NCBI GenBank assembly: GCA_002359635.1
Contig: DENJ01000056.1
Location: 62,262 to 91,080, forward strand
From: Burkholderiales bacterium UBA2647
GTDB lineage: Bacteria > Pseudomonadota > Gammaproteobacteria > Burkholderiales > Burkholderiaceae_E
Direction: 5' to 3'
DNA length: 28,819 nt
Both the position numbers and the translations under genes were made by a program. Below are positions 7,218 through 15,778 of the stretch, one piece after another. The notes beneath the pieces were generated by a model that worked only from the letters and a program-made list of their open reading frames with translations, had not been told where the DNA came from and ran no database searches. Position 1 is the stretch's first letter; each line of letters starts with the position of its first letter.

Positions 7218-8987
7218 ATGTCTGCTGTTTTTGCAAGCCTCGCGCCGATCCAACCTTTTGTCTTGCGCTATCGGGCTTATTGGTTTGCCGCATTTTTCTT
7301 TTTGGTGCTTGCTGCGGTCGCCATGCTGGCCGTGCCACTCGCTTTTCGCAGCCTGATCGACGCGGGCTTTTCGGCAGGCGATCTTAACGCGCGCTTTCTC
7401 CTTTTGCTCGGTCTGGCCCTGAGCCTGGGCCTGGCCACAGGCTTGCGCTTTTACTGGATGGCCTGGTTGGGCGAGCGCATCACCGCTGATTTGCGCAAAG
7501 CGGTTTATGCCCATGTGCTGACCCAGCCGCCTGCTTTTTTCGAAACCTTAAAAACCGGTGGCCTGTTATCCCGCTTAACCGCCGACACCTCCTTGGTTCA
7601 AACCCTGTTAGGCACCAGCATTTCGATGGCATTGCGCTCAAGCCTCTTGCTGTTCGGTGCGCTCACCATGATGGTGGTCACAAGCCCCCGGCTCGCCCTC
7701 TCGTTGATCGGACTGCTGGTGGTGGTTGTGCTACCGCTTTGGGCGACCGGTCGACGCGTGCGGCGGCTATCGCGCGACAGTCAGGATCGCCTGGCTGACA
7801 GCGCCTCGCGTGCGGGCGAGCGCTTAGGCGCTATGCCTCTGGTTCAAGCCTATCAGCGCGAGGCCTTTGAGGCCCAAGCCTACGCCGCTGAGGTTGATCG
7901 TGCGCTTCAAGCGGCCTTAAGACGCAATCGGCTTCGTTCAAGTCTCACCGCACTTGCAATCGTGCTCAGTTTCAGTGTCATCGTGTTCACCCTTTGGATG
8001 GGTGCCCAATCGGTGGTCAGCGGGCGAACCAGCACCGGTGAGCTTGCGCAATTCGTGTTCTATGCAGCCCTGGTGGCGGGCTCGATGGGAGCGCTCTCTG
8101 AGGTGTTTGGCGATTTGCAACGCGCTGCAGGTGCAGCCGAAAGGCTCGGCGAGCTCTTGCCAAAGCCTTCCCAAGATCACCAAGCCTTCGTCGATAACCC
8201 TGTCGCAGAAAGCGCCCGGCAAACCGGGTTCGAGCAGCGGCCGCACCGTCCAGCCCCGGTGTTGGTGGCTTTAAGCCAGGTACATTTCGCCTATCCCTCA
8301 AGCCCGCATCACCCGGTTTTACGGGGCGTTGATTTAGACGTTAGGGCCGGTGAAACGGTTGCGCTGGTCGGTCCGTCAGGCGCTGGCAAGAGCACCGTGT
8401 TTCAGTTGCTCTTGGGGCTTTATGCCTGTGACAAGGGACGCGTCGGGTTTGGGCAGCATGACGCCTACCGGGAGGCTCAGCACTGTCGAGCGCGTATAGC
8501 CTGGGTGCCGCAAGAGCCTGTTTTGTTTTCCGGAACAGCCTTCGACAATATTCGCTACGGTGCTTTGGATGCGAGCGAGGCGTCTGTTTATGCGGCGGCG
8601 GCCATGGCGCATGCCGATGGTTTTATTCGTGCACTACCTCAGGGTTATGGAAGCGAATTGGGCGAGCGCGGTGTACGCCTGTCGGGCGGGCAGCGCCAGC
8701 GGATTGCGCTTGCTCGAGCGATTGTTCGTAATCCTGATCTGCTTTTGCTCGATGAGGCAACCTCGGCGCTTGATGCTGAGTCTGAGGCTCTGGTCCAGGA
8801 CACGCTTGATCGCTGGTTACCCGGGCGCAGTTCTCTTGTGATCGCCCACCGCCTTGCCACGGTGAGAAAGGCCCATCGCATCGTCGTGATCGATGAAGGA
8901 CGGGTGGTTGAAACCGGCACCCACGACAGCCTTCTCGCACAAGACGGGCTTTACGCTCGTCTTGCGCGGCTTCAGTTTCAGGCCTAG
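7218..8987 (+). CDS. ABC exporter, fused permease and ATPase (MsbA/LmrA-like half transporter)
   Basis: A 589-residue half-transporter. The N-terminal part carries about six hydrophobic segments in the first 300 residues. The ATPase domain shows Walker A GPSGAGKST (about residue 385), Q-loop VPQEPVLFSG, signature LSGGQRQR (about residue 488), Walker B LLLLDEATSALD and the switch-histidine segment IAHRLATV. It would act in the inner membrane as a homodimer or heterodimer. Substrate range in this family is wide (lipids, drugs, peptides) and cannot be told here. The start MSAVFASLAP at 7218 has no strong ribosome binding site. No accessory membrane-fusion protein gene is adjacent. The gene converges on the acyl-CoA synthetase with a 17-bp gap. 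Confidence 0.92.
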   Translation: MSAVFASLAPIQPFVLRYRAYWFAAFFFLVLAAVAMLAVPLAFRSLIDAGFSAGDLNARFLLLLGLALSLGLATGLRFYWMAWLGERITADLRKAVYAHVLTQPPAFFETLKTGGLLSRLTADTSLVQTLLGTSISMALRSSLLLFGALTMMVVTSPRLALSLIGLLVVVVLPLWATGRRVRRLSRDSQDRLADSASRAGERLGAMPLVQAYQREAFEAQAYAAEVDRALQAALRRNRLRSSLTALAIVLSFSVIVFTLWMGAQSVVSGRTSTGELAQFVFYAALVAGSMGALSEVFGDLQRAAGAAERLGELLPKPSQDHQAFVDNPVAESARQTGFEQRPHRPAPVLVALSQVHFAYPSSPHHPVLRGVDLDVRAGETVALVGPSGAGKSTVFQLLLGLYACDKGRVGFGQHDAYREAQHCRARIAWVPQEPVLFSGTAFDNIRYGALDASEASVYAAAAMAHADGFIRALPQGYGSELGERGVRLSGGQRQRIALARAIVRNPDLLLLDEATSALDAESEALVQDTLDRWLPGRSSLVIAHRLATVRKAHRIVVIDEGRVVETGTHDSLLAQDGLYARLARLQFQA

Positions 8988-9004
8988 ACCAGATCGAAGC
9001 GGGC

Positions 9005-10585
9005 TTAGCCCCCACTTAACTGTGCTGCCAAGGACTTGCGCTGATCGTGGGCTTGCCAGTAGCGATCCCGCAAAAGACGCTTGTAAAGTTTACCTGTGGG
9101 ATGCCTGGGAAGCTCAGCTTCGAAGTCAACGCTGCGGGGGCATTTGATCGCAGAAAGTTTTGATCGACAAAATTCGATCAACGTTTCGGCAAGCTCGGGG
9201 CTTGCATGCTTGGGCTCACGCAATTGCACCACGGCTTTGACCGCCTCGCCAAATGCTTCATCAGGCACACCAAAGACCGCCACATCAAGGACTTCGGGGT
9301 GAAGGATTAAGATGTTTTCTGCTTCTTGCGGGTAAATGTTGACGCCTCCTGAAATAATCATGAAAGCTTTTCGATCGGTCAAATAAAGATAATCATCGTC
9401 GTCTAGATAACCGATATCGCCAAGCGTACTCCAACCCTCCGGGTGGCGCGATTCGGCCGTCTTGCCTGGGTCGTCGAAATACTCAAAGCTTGGCCCATCG
9501 GCAAAGTAAACCGTGCCCGCCTCACCTTTGGGCATAAGCGTTCCGTCATCGCCAACAATCTTCACAACGCCCAGCACCGCTTTGCCAACCGTCCCAGGGT
9601 GTTGAAGCCATTCTTCTGAGTTCACCATGGTCAGTCCATTGCCCTCGGTGCCCGCATAGTACTCATAAAGCATCGGACCCCACCAGTCGATCATCGCCTG
9701 CTTGACTGCGATTGGGCAAGGTGCTGCCGCATGGATTGCAACCTTCAAGGTATCGAGTCGATACTTTCTTTGAATCGCTTCGGGCAGCTTGAGCATGCGC
9801 ACAAACATGGTTGGCACAAGCTGTGTGTGGGTGATTTGATAGCGTTCTACAAAAGATAGGTATTGCTCGGCATCAAAATGTTCCATGATCACGCAGGTGC
9901 CGCCCAGGCGCATCACCGTCATGTTAAAGCGTAGGGGTGCTGCGTGATAAAGCGGTGCAGGCGAGAGATAAATTGTCGACTCGTCCATACGATACATTTT
10001 TTGTGACAAGGGAACGAGTGGCTTGACGGTATCAATCGCCTCGCCGGTCAGCGGCACCCGAACACCTTTTGGCCTTCCCGTTGTGCCGGATGAGTAAAGC
10101 ATGTCGTAGCCCGAGCTTTCGTCCTCAATAGGGTTTGTAGGCTCCAAGGCCCAGACCGCTTCAAGTGCGTGAATCTTGGGTGCCATGTCGATGTCTTGCT
10201 CGATATCGAGCAAGTAAACGCCGCGGTCAGGCTCGATCTGATCCATGGCGGCCAGGCATGTTTGGAGCAGGGCTTTACTGCTGATTAAGACTCGTGCCTT
10301 GCAGTTATTCACGATGTAGCTCAGTTCATCGACGCCAAGCCTCGAACTGATCGCGGTGTAGTAAAGCCCACTGCGTTGTGCAGCCCAGCAGATTTCAAAA
10401 AAACGCGGATGATTTTCTAAAAACAAAGCGACTGAATCGCCGGCATTAAGCCCTTGTTTGCGGAACCAATGCGCAAGCTGATTGGAACGCTCCTCAAGCT
10501 GCCGGTAGGTGGTGACGCGGCCACTTGAAGCCATGATAATTGCAGGCTTATTCGGCGTGCTTTTTGCGTGAAGCGATGGATGCAT
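9005..10585 (-). CDS. AMP-dependent acyl-CoA synthetase/ligase (ANL superfamily)
   Basis: A 526-residue adenylate-forming enzyme that activates a carboxylic acid to acyl-AMP and then acyl-CoA. Visible motifs are the P-loop YSSGTTGRPKGV (residues 164-175), the A5-type motif YYAGTEGNG, the hinge region DIGYLDDDDYLYLTDRKAFM with GGVNIYPQE, and the C-terminal catalytic lysine in HPTGKLYKR. The start at 10585 is chosen because GGGAG lies seven bases upstream on the minus strand and the protein then begins MHPSLHAKSTPNKPA as in the family; an upstream in-frame ATG at 10624 is less likely. The substrate (fatty, aryl or alicyclic acid) is not decided. It is divergent from an HSL-type esterase, which hints at carboxylic-ester or acid catabolism. 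Confidence 0.92.
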   Translation of the reverse strand: MHPSLHAKSTPNKPAIIMASSGRVTTYRQLEERSNQLAHWFRKQGLNAGDSVALFLENHPRFFEICWAAQRSGLYYTAISSRLGVDELSYIVNNCKARVLISSKALLQTCLAAMDQIEPDRGVYLLDIEQDIDMAPKIHALEAVWALEPTNPIEDESSGYDMLYSSGTTGRPKGVRVPLTGEAIDTVKPLVPLSQKMYRMDESTIYLSPAPLYHAAPLRFNMTVMRLGGTCVIMEHFDAEQYLSFVERYQITHTQLVPTMFVRMLKLPEAIQRKYRLDTLKVAIHAAAPCPIAVKQAMIDWWGPMLYEYYAGTEGNGLTMVNSEEWLQHPGTVGKAVLGVVKIVGDDGTLMPKGEAGTVYFADGPSFEYFDDPGKTAESRHPEGWSTLGDIGYLDDDDYLYLTDRKAFMIISGGVNIYPQEAENILILHPEVLDVAVFGVPDEAFGEAVKAVVQLREPKHASPELAETLIEFCRSKLSAIKCPRSVDFEAELPRHPTGKLYKRLLRDRYWQAHDQRKSLAAQLSGG

Positions 10586-10757
10586 GGTTTGTCTCCCGAA
10601 ACCTTTGTGTCGCTGCCTGAGCACTTTGTACTTAAAAACACAAGGGCTTATGGTAATGTGGTTGTCATGGTTTGAGCGCTGCTGATCCGGATTCAGGCCA
10701 ACCCTTTTTCTCGTCTTAAAGACCGTTTTCTTTTTTCAACGTTATCTCCAAGCCCTT

Positions 10758-11735
10758 ATGAAGATGCTCGACCCCCAGGCTCGCGTCCTCCTCGATTTGA
10801 TCGAGAAAAACGGTATTCCCCAAGTGTGGCAGCAAACCCCGCTTGAGGCACGACAGTCTTATCGTGAGCGCCGCTTCTTCTCCCAGGAGGACCCTGCTGC
10901 AGATGTGCAGACCACGGCGCTAAGCGCTCCCGGCCCCCACGGGCCCGTTCCCTTGCGCGCTTTCCGTCCAACATCTGCGCCCAAGGAGGAAGCGTTGCCG
11001 GTGCTGGTTTATTTTCACGGGGGCGGCTGGGTTATCGGTGATCTCGACACCCATGATGTGTTGTGTCGCCAGCTTGCTCGTGAATCGAGTTCGGTGGTGG
11101 TTTCGGTGGATTATCGTTTGGCGCCCGAGTTCGAGTTTCCTGCCGCTGTCGATGATTGCTGGGCTGCCACCTGCTGGATTGCCGAACATGGCCATCAACT
11201 GGGCATGGATAGCGCAAGGCTGGCGGTTGGCGGTGACAGCGCGGGTGGGAATCTCGCTGCTGTGATCAGCCTCATGGCGCGTGACCAGGCCCCTAATCCG
11301 AAGATTGGGTTTCAACTTCTGATTTATCCAGCGACCGAAATGGACGCAGCCACCGAGTCGATGCGCGTGAACGGTGAGGGATTCTTGCTCAGCAGTAAAT
11401 CGATGCTCTGGTTTATGAGGCAATACCTTGGCGATCGTTCAAACAGCGCTGAAATCAAGAGCTGGCGTGCTTCGCCATTGCTCGCGGCATCGCACGCTTT
11501 CTTGCCGCCCGCCCTGGTTTTGACCGCAGGTTTTGATCCCTTGCGCGACGAAGGAAGAATGTATGCCGATAAGCTTTCTGCGGCCGGCACGCCTGCGCAA
11601 TACATTTGCTTCGAGCGGCAGATTCACGGTTTCATCACCATGTCGCGGGTGATCGATGAGGCAAAGACCGCTGTCTCATTGTGCGCGAGCGCGCTTTGTC
11701 GTGCTTTCGATACGGTGAGCGCGAAGAAAGCTTAG
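10758..11735 (+). CDS. Alpha/beta hydrolase, hormone-sensitive-lipase-type esterase
   Basis: A 325-residue esterase of the HSL (type IV) family. The oxyanion motif YFHGGGWV (HGGG at 87-90), the nucleophile in GGDSAGGN (Ser161), the acid in GFDPLRDEG and the histidine in QIHGFI are all present, so it should be active on short to medium acyl esters. There is no signal peptide; the N-terminus is a typical cap helix (MKMLDPQARVLLDLIE). The ATG at 10758 or 10764 could serve. The last 60 bp overlap the convergent MFS transporter gene. It is divergent from the acyl-CoA synthetase. Confidence 0.92.
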   Translation: MKMLDPQARVLLDLIEKNGIPQVWQQTPLEARQSYRERRFFSQEDPAADVQTTALSAPGPHGPVPLRAFRPTSAPKEEALPVLVYFHGGGWVIGDLDTHDVLCRQLARESSSVVVSVDYRLAPEFEFPAAVDDCWAATCWIAEHGHQLGMDSARLAVGGDSAGGNLAAVISLMARDQAPNPKIGFQLLIYPATEMDAATESMRVNGEGFLLSSKSMLWFMRQYLGDRSNSAEIKSWRASPLLAASHAFLPPALVLTAGFDPLRDEGRMYADKLSAAGTPAQYICFERQIHGFITMSRVIDEAKTAVSLCASALCRAFDTVSAKKA

Positions 11736-12920
11736 CCCTGCTGCCGTCGGCAAAATACAACAGCAGGCAAGCGGAAGGCTGTAAGTACCGCTTGCGCTTA
11801 CGCCCAAACCGAAAAGCACAGGACCGACCATACCACCAAAAAAAGTGATGAATTGTGTGCCGCCGTTGGCTTGGGCAATCAGGCCGGGCGGTGCCCGGTG
11901 GGCCATCTCGGCGAAGTAAACACCATTCCAGGCAACAACCGTGGCAGCGCATGCCATCGCGCAGCCGATCAGACTGCCTTGGCTGCTTTGCGACGTGAGT
12001 TGACTGAGCCAGAGCATGCAGGCAGCCATGCCCAAACCCAGCAGGCCAAGGAGTAAATCAGGCCTTAGCCACTGATCTGAGACATAGCCCCAAAACACCC
12101 GTCCCAAGGTGCTTACGAGTTGCGAACCGGCCAATACCAGGGCGGCGAAACTGATGCTTTGCTTCAGTTCCAGGTGAAAATAAGACACAAGAAAGGTTAC
12201 GAAACAGATTTGCGTGCTCGAGTAGGCCAATGAACTCAAGCCCAGCCGGCGCAAGTGCTGATCGCCAAAGACCAGGTGTAGCGGTCCGGTCAAGCTATTC
12301 AGTAACGACTTTGGCGACTGCTGCGGCAGCGATGAGGGTTGGTGCGCTTCTGTGGTGAGCTGATGCGCTTCAAGTTGGCGACGGCTTGGCTGGCTCAAAA
12401 GCGCAACCGCAAGACAGGGAATCGTTAGCAGCAGACTGCTCAGTTGCCAGTCAAACCATGCAAGCAAGGCAGAAAGCGATAAGCCTGCAAAACCAACCCC
12501 GAGCGGCACACCGGTTTGCTTGATCGAAAAAAAAAGTCCTCGGCGATGTGCAGGCGTGTGACGCGTGAGAATATCGGCAGCAGCTGGGTTGGTGCAACCA
12601 TAACCGAGCCCCATGGTGATCGCCGCTGGAAGCACCAGCCAGGCCTGGTTCATCGCAATTAGGGCCAGCCCCAGGGCGCTTGCTAGCATGGCCCATTGGG
12701 TTAAGCGAACCGCCCCGATGCGCCGGACCTGATGACTGATGATCAGGCCGGTGAACATCGCGCTGCAATAAGCCAGCCCGGTGAACCAGCCGATCCGCTC
12801 GGCAGGTAGGCCGAGCGCCGGGGCGGCGATCGGTGCGAGCACCGCAGGCGCATTGAGCGAGAGCGTTGTTGCAATTTGGGCTGCGAGCGTGACTGCCAGC
12901 GCGATAAAGGCTTGACTCAT
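11676..12920 (-). CDS. MFS transporter
   Basis: A 414-residue protein with about twelve hydrophobic segments arranged in two halves around a polar central loop rich in His, Gln and Ser (near QLEAHQLTTEAHQPSSLPQQ). This is the usual layout of major facilitator superfamily porters of the inner membrane. A motif-A-like segment, SHQVRRIGAVR, follows the second helix. The ATG at 12920 (MSQAFIALAVTL) starts just before the first helix; an in-frame ATG at 12971 would add a polar, unlikely tail. No substrate can be assigned. The 3' end overlaps the esterase gene by 60 bp tail-to-tail, and the start faces the patatin gene across 83 bp. Confidence 0.88.
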   Translation of the reverse strand: MSQAFIALAVTLAAQIATTLSLNAPAVLAPIAAPALGLPAERIGWFTGLAYCSAMFTGLIISHQVRRIGAVRLTQWAMLASALGLALIAMNQAWLVLPAAITMGLGYGCTNPAAADILTRHTPAHRRGLFFSIKQTGVPLGVGFAGLSLSALLAWFDWQLSSLLLTIPCLAVALLSQPSRRQLEAHQLTTEAHQPSSLPQQSPKSLLNSLTGPLHLVFGDQHLRRLGLSSLAYSSTQICFVTFLVSYFHLELKQSISFAALVLAGSQLVSTLGRVFWGYVSDQWLRPDLLLGLLGLGMAACMLWLSQLTSQSSQGSLIGCAMACAATVVAWNGVYFAEMAHRAPPGLIAQANGGTQFITFFGGMVGPVLFGLGVSASGTYSLPLACCCILPTAAGLSFLRAHRIESTTKRARAQ

Positions 12921-13003
12921 GGGGCATTGTCGCTGCCAAACCCGGCCATGCCCAGTTGCGCTGGTCCGCAATATGCTGCACTTGCTGGCAAACTCTGCGT
13001 CCT

Positions 13004-14152
13004 ATGTTTAAGCCATCAGACCATTTGCGTGTGCTTGCCGGACCTTTTGCCCTTGCGCAGCTGCGCCGCCAGGGCTTGCAAGCGGCACAGATTCGTGCGA
13101 TCGCTGGCGCAGCGGGCGGTCCGAAGGGCCTTATTCTTGGGCCGCTTGATCAGTTCATTTTTGGTCATTGGCTCAAAGCATCGAGCCAATCGATGGCACT
13201 TATCGGCGCCTCGATCGGCTGCTGGCGGCTTGCTGCTGCCTGTGCCCCCGACCCCACGCAAAAGCTCAAGGCTTTCAGCCAGGCCTATATTGAGCAGGAC
13301 TACCGAATTCCCGAAGGCCAGCGTAGACCTTCACCATCGGCCGTAAGCGCCTCGTTTGCCGACGGTTTGGCGCAATTTTTTGGCGGGCTTCGCCGGGAAA
13401 TTCTTGAGCATGAGCGCTACAGACTGCATGTGATGACCTCGCGGGGCCATGAGGCGCTTGCGCGGGCAGCACGCGCAAGGCCCCTCGATTTGAGTTTGGC
13501 CTTCGCAAGAGCATGGCTTGCCAACGCGAAATCGCGGCAGGCGCTCGGCGCCTATCTTGAACGGGTGGTGTTTTCGGTATCGGGCACTGGTTTGAAGCAT
13601 GTGCAAGGGCAAGCGGATGACGGGACAGATGCTGAGCTTTTTCTTAAGGATTACCCGGCAAGACAAGTGTGCCTTGATGGCAACAACTGGCTGGCTGCGT
13701 TTCAAGCTTCTTGTTCGATACCGATGGTGCTTGATCCGGTTTGGGATTTGCCGGGTGCCCCTCAAGGGCCCTACTGGGATGGCGGACTCACCGACTATCA
13801 TTTGCATCTGAACTATGCAGCGCTTAAACCGGGTTTGGTGCTCTACCCGCATTTTATCGACCGGCTGATTCCAGGTTGGCTGGATAAGCTTTGGTCCTGG
13901 CGGCACCGTGCCGGCGCGGCATTGGATAATCTGGTGCTTCTTTGCCCGAGCAAGGCCTGGGTAGCAACGCTGCCCGATGGCCGACTGCCGGATCGGCATG
14001 ATTTTGTCCGGTTCGCCCATGATCCGGTGGCGCGGATGCGTCGTTGGCGCGTGGTTGTCGAGCAAGCGCAGTCGCTTGCTCGGGCTTTTGAGTGCTTTAC
14101 CCTTGATCCGGCTTGTATAGCGGTCGAACCACTATTTCATGAAACACGATGA
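13004..14152 (+). CDS. Patatin-like phospholipase family protein
   Basis: A 382-residue protein with the features of a patatin fold. A glycine-rich oxyanion segment, AGAAGGPKG, is followed by the nucleophile elbow GASIG (Ser70), and the dyad aspartate is in WDGGLTDY (about residue 259). It probably acts as a lipid acyl hydrolase. The ATG at 13004 (MFKPSDHLRVLAGP) is chosen over 12956 because the preceding 16 codons (cysteine- and tryptophan-rich) look non-coding. It starts a tight plus-strand run with a thioesterase (3-bp gap) and two acetyltransferases, ending 80 bp before bchI. Whether the run shares a task with photosynthesis is unknown. Confidence 0.82.
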   Translation: MFKPSDHLRVLAGPFALAQLRRQGLQAAQIRAIAGAAGGPKGLILGPLDQFIFGHWLKASSQSMALIGASIGCWRLAAACAPDPTQKLKAFSQAYIEQDYRIPEGQRRPSPSAVSASFADGLAQFFGGLRREILEHERYRLHVMTSRGHEALARAARARPLDLSLAFARAWLANAKSRQALGAYLERVVFSVSGTGLKHVQGQADDGTDAELFLKDYPARQVCLDGNNWLAAFQASCSIPMVLDPVWDLPGAPQGPYWDGGLTDYHLHLNYAALKPGLVLYPHFIDRLIPGWLDKLWSWRHRAGAALDNLVLLCPSKAWVATLPDGRLPDRHDFVRFAHDPVARMRRWRVVVEQAQSLARAFECFTLDPACIAVEPLFHETR

Positions 14153-14155
14153 TCC

Positions 14156-14602
14156 ATGAGCATTTGGCATAGCCCCCCGGATATTGCATTTTTCCAGCGT
14201 ATCCATGAAAACACAGCAGTAGCCCAACTTGGGATCGAATTCACCGAGGCAGGCGAGGATTATCTCGTTGCGCGTATGCCGCACGATGAGCGTACCTGTC
14301 AGCCCTATGGCTTGATTCATGGCGGCGCCAATGTGCTGCTCGCCGAAACCGTGGGCAGTGCTGCAGCCGCGCAAGTGGTCGACCGAAGCCTTTTTCGCTG
14401 CGTTGGCCTTGAGATCAACGCCAATCATCTGCGCGCGGTGCGTCAAGGTTGGGTTCGAGCCATCGCGCGCCCCTTGCATTTGGGACGAACCACCCAGGTC
14501 TGGGATATCAGAATTCATGACGATCAGGAGCGTTTAAGCTGTGTTTGCCGCTTTACGGTTGCTGTTGTTGCAGCCGAGCTTATTGAAGGACGGGGCGCAT
14601 GA
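14156..14602 (+). CDS. PaaI/YdiI-type hotdog thioesterase
   Basis: A 148-residue single hotdog-fold acyl-CoA thioesterase. The helix motif HGGANVLLAETVGS (HGG at 55-57, catalytic Glu64) is the signature of the PaaI/YdiI (MenI-like) branch, which hydrolyses aryl- or acyl-CoA such as DHNA-CoA, benzoyl-CoA or phenylacetyl-CoA. The ATG lies three bases after the patatin stop codon, so the two are almost surely co-transcribed and translationally coupled. The true substrate is not known. Downstream, GCATGA overlaps the stop codon, but the ORF it opens is only 15 codons. Confidence 0.9.
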   Translation: MSIWHSPPDIAFFQRIHENTAVAQLGIEFTEAGEDYLVARMPHDERTCQPYGLIHGGANVLLAETVGSAAAAQVVDRSLFRCVGLEINANHLRAVRQGWVRAIARPLHLGRTTQVWDIRIHDDQERLSCVCRFTVAVVAAELIEGRGA

Positions 14603-14651
14603 AACGGGGCTTTGAAGGGCTGTTCCCGGGTCGAGGCTTTGTATAGTCACG

Positions 14652-15233
14652 ATGGCTATTGCAGCCCCGCCCCGCTTGAGTTTGCACAGCAAACGTCTGC
14701 TGCTCGCCCCAGGCGAACTTACCGATGCGCTGGAAGTTTATGAGTTGCTGCTCAGCAATTATGCTTACTTTAGCTATTGGAACCCTGTCGTTGATCAGTC
14801 AAGCTTGAATGCTGCCTATGCCTTGCAGTTGATCGAGTCCGAACAGCTGGCCTGGGAGCGAGGCGAGAGCCTGCGGTTTTGGATCCGTTTGGCTCCTGCG
14901 CCTTCAACGATGATTGGTTGGGTGAAGATTGATGCTTTAACCGGTGGCGCTTTTTGTTCCGGGCGGGTGAGTTATGCGATCGCGCAAGCTCATCATCGAC
15001 AGGGTTACATGCAAGAAGCACTGGCGGTGGCCAAGCGCTGGGTTTTTGCGCCGCAGGTGAATTTGCATCGACTTCAAGCCTCGGTACTCCCCGAAAATTT
15101 GGCAAGCCTGACGGTGCTGCGCCGCTGCAGTTTTGACGACATCGGCTTGGCGAGGGATTATCTTTGGGTCCGAGGCGCTTGGCGCGACCACCTCATCACC
15201 CAGTGCATCAATGCTGACTGGCGCCATGGCTAA
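14652..15233 (+). CDS. GNAT acetyltransferase, RimJ/RimL type
   Basis: A 193-residue GNAT-fold protein. The N-terminal strand RLSLHSKRLLLAP, the acetyl-CoA region ending in HRQGYMQEAL (motif A, with Q-G-Y-M in place of RGxGxG/A) and the C-terminal NLASLTVLRRCSF...GAWRDH segment match the RimJ/RimL group that acetylates protein N-termini or small amines. The start MAIAAPPRLSLHS at 14652 puts the first strand at the usual distance. TATAGT at 14642-14647 lies only four bases before the ATG. If that is a -10 element the transcript would be leaderless, but no good -35 was found. The 3' end overlaps the next acetyltransferase by 8 bp (ATGGCTAA). Confidence 0.88.
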   Translation: MAIAAPPRLSLHSKRLLLAPGELTDALEVYELLLSNYAYFSYWNPVVDQSSLNAAYALQLIESEQLAWERGESLRFWIRLAPAPSTMIGWVKIDALTGGAFCSGRVSYAIAQAHHRQGYMQEALAVAKRWVFAPQVNLHRLQASVLPENLASLTVLRRCSFDDIGLARDYLWVRGAWRDHLITQCINADWRHG

Positions 15234-15699
15234 TCAGCCTATCGCGAAACAGGCGGCCGTGCCCTGGCTGATACGCGCCTATGCGCCCGAAGATCGAGAA
15301 GGCCTTGTTGGCCTTTGGCAGCAATGCGGGCTCACCCGGCCTTGGAATAATCCTTATCGCGATATCGAGCGCAAACGGGCGCAGCGACCCGAGTGGCTGC
15401 GCATTGCTGAGGTGCAACGGAGTGCGCAACGCTGGGAGCTTATCGGTTCGGTCATGATCGGCTACGAAGGTCATCGCGGCTGGGTCAATTATCTTGCGGT
15501 GCATCCGCGCTGGCAGGGGCGTGGCCTCGGAAGAGCCCTGATGGAACAGGCTCAAAGTCTTTTGCTTGATGAAGGCTGCCCCAAGCTCAGTGTGCTGGTT
15601 CGTGCTGAAAATCCCGCCGTGCGCGCCTTTTACGATCGGCTCGGGTTTGGGCTTGATCAAGCTAGCGCGATGGGAAAACGGCTGATTCCTGACGACTGA
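15226..15699 (+). CDS. GNAT acetyltransferase, YpeA family
   Basis: A 157-residue acetyltransferase that follows the E. coli YpeA pattern closely: LWQQCGLTRPWNNPYRDIER near the N-terminus, GYEGHRGWVNYLAVHP, the acetyl-CoA loop RWQGRGLGRALM, then GCPKLSVLVRAEN and YDRLGF, ending GKRLIPDD. The start at 15226 overlaps the stop codon of the previous gene (ATGGCTAA), implying translational coupling. The longer in-frame start at 15133 would lie deep inside that gene. The substrate of YpeA enzymes is not established. It is the last gene before the PpsR-type site and bchI. Confidence 0.9.
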   Translation: MANQPIAKQAAVPWLIRAYAPEDREGLVGLWQQCGLTRPWNNPYRDIERKRAQRPEWLRIAEVQRSAQRWELIGSVMIGYEGHRGWVNYLAVHPRWQGRGLGRALMEQAQSLLLDEGCPKLSVLVRAENPAVRAFYDRLGFGLDQASAMGKRLIPDD

Positions 15700-15706
15700 T
15701 CGCCAA

Positions 15707-15724
15707 TGTCCATGTAACATGACA
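15707..15724. promoter_or_regulatory. PpsR/CrtJ-type palindrome upstream of bchI
   Basis: TGTCCATGTAACATGACA is an exact TGT-N12-ACA site. Its core CATGTAACATG is a perfect 11-base palindrome. It lies 55 bp upstream of the bchI start, in the 79-bp gap after the ypeA-like gene. PpsR/CrtJ represses bch and crt promoters under oxygen through this motif (family knowledge); binding here is inference. Confidence 0.75.
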
Positions 15725-15778
15725 TGGATGAATGTGAAACAAAATAGGCGGTTTGAATTCTTCGTGCGAGGCTGAGCC

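Noticed and set aside
9001..9011. GGGC-TTA-GCCC as a terminator between the ABC exporter and acyl-CoA synthetase genes
   Set aside because: The stem is only 4 bp with no T-run, and it includes the synthetase stop codon; too weak to list.
13021..14100. Impression that GATC is over-represented across the window
   Set aside because: A hand count in this stretch gave 6 in 1080 bp against about 4 expected, which is unremarkable.
14599..14646. 15-codon ORF (MKRGFEGLFPGRGFV) overlapping the thioesterase stop codon
   Set aside because: Too short to support, no recognisable features, and an ATGA overlap arises easily by chance.
15700..15778. A sigma-70 promoter for bchI around the PpsR-type site
   Set aside because: TAACAT and CAAAAT can be read as -10 elements, but no acceptable -35 sits at 16-18 bp.
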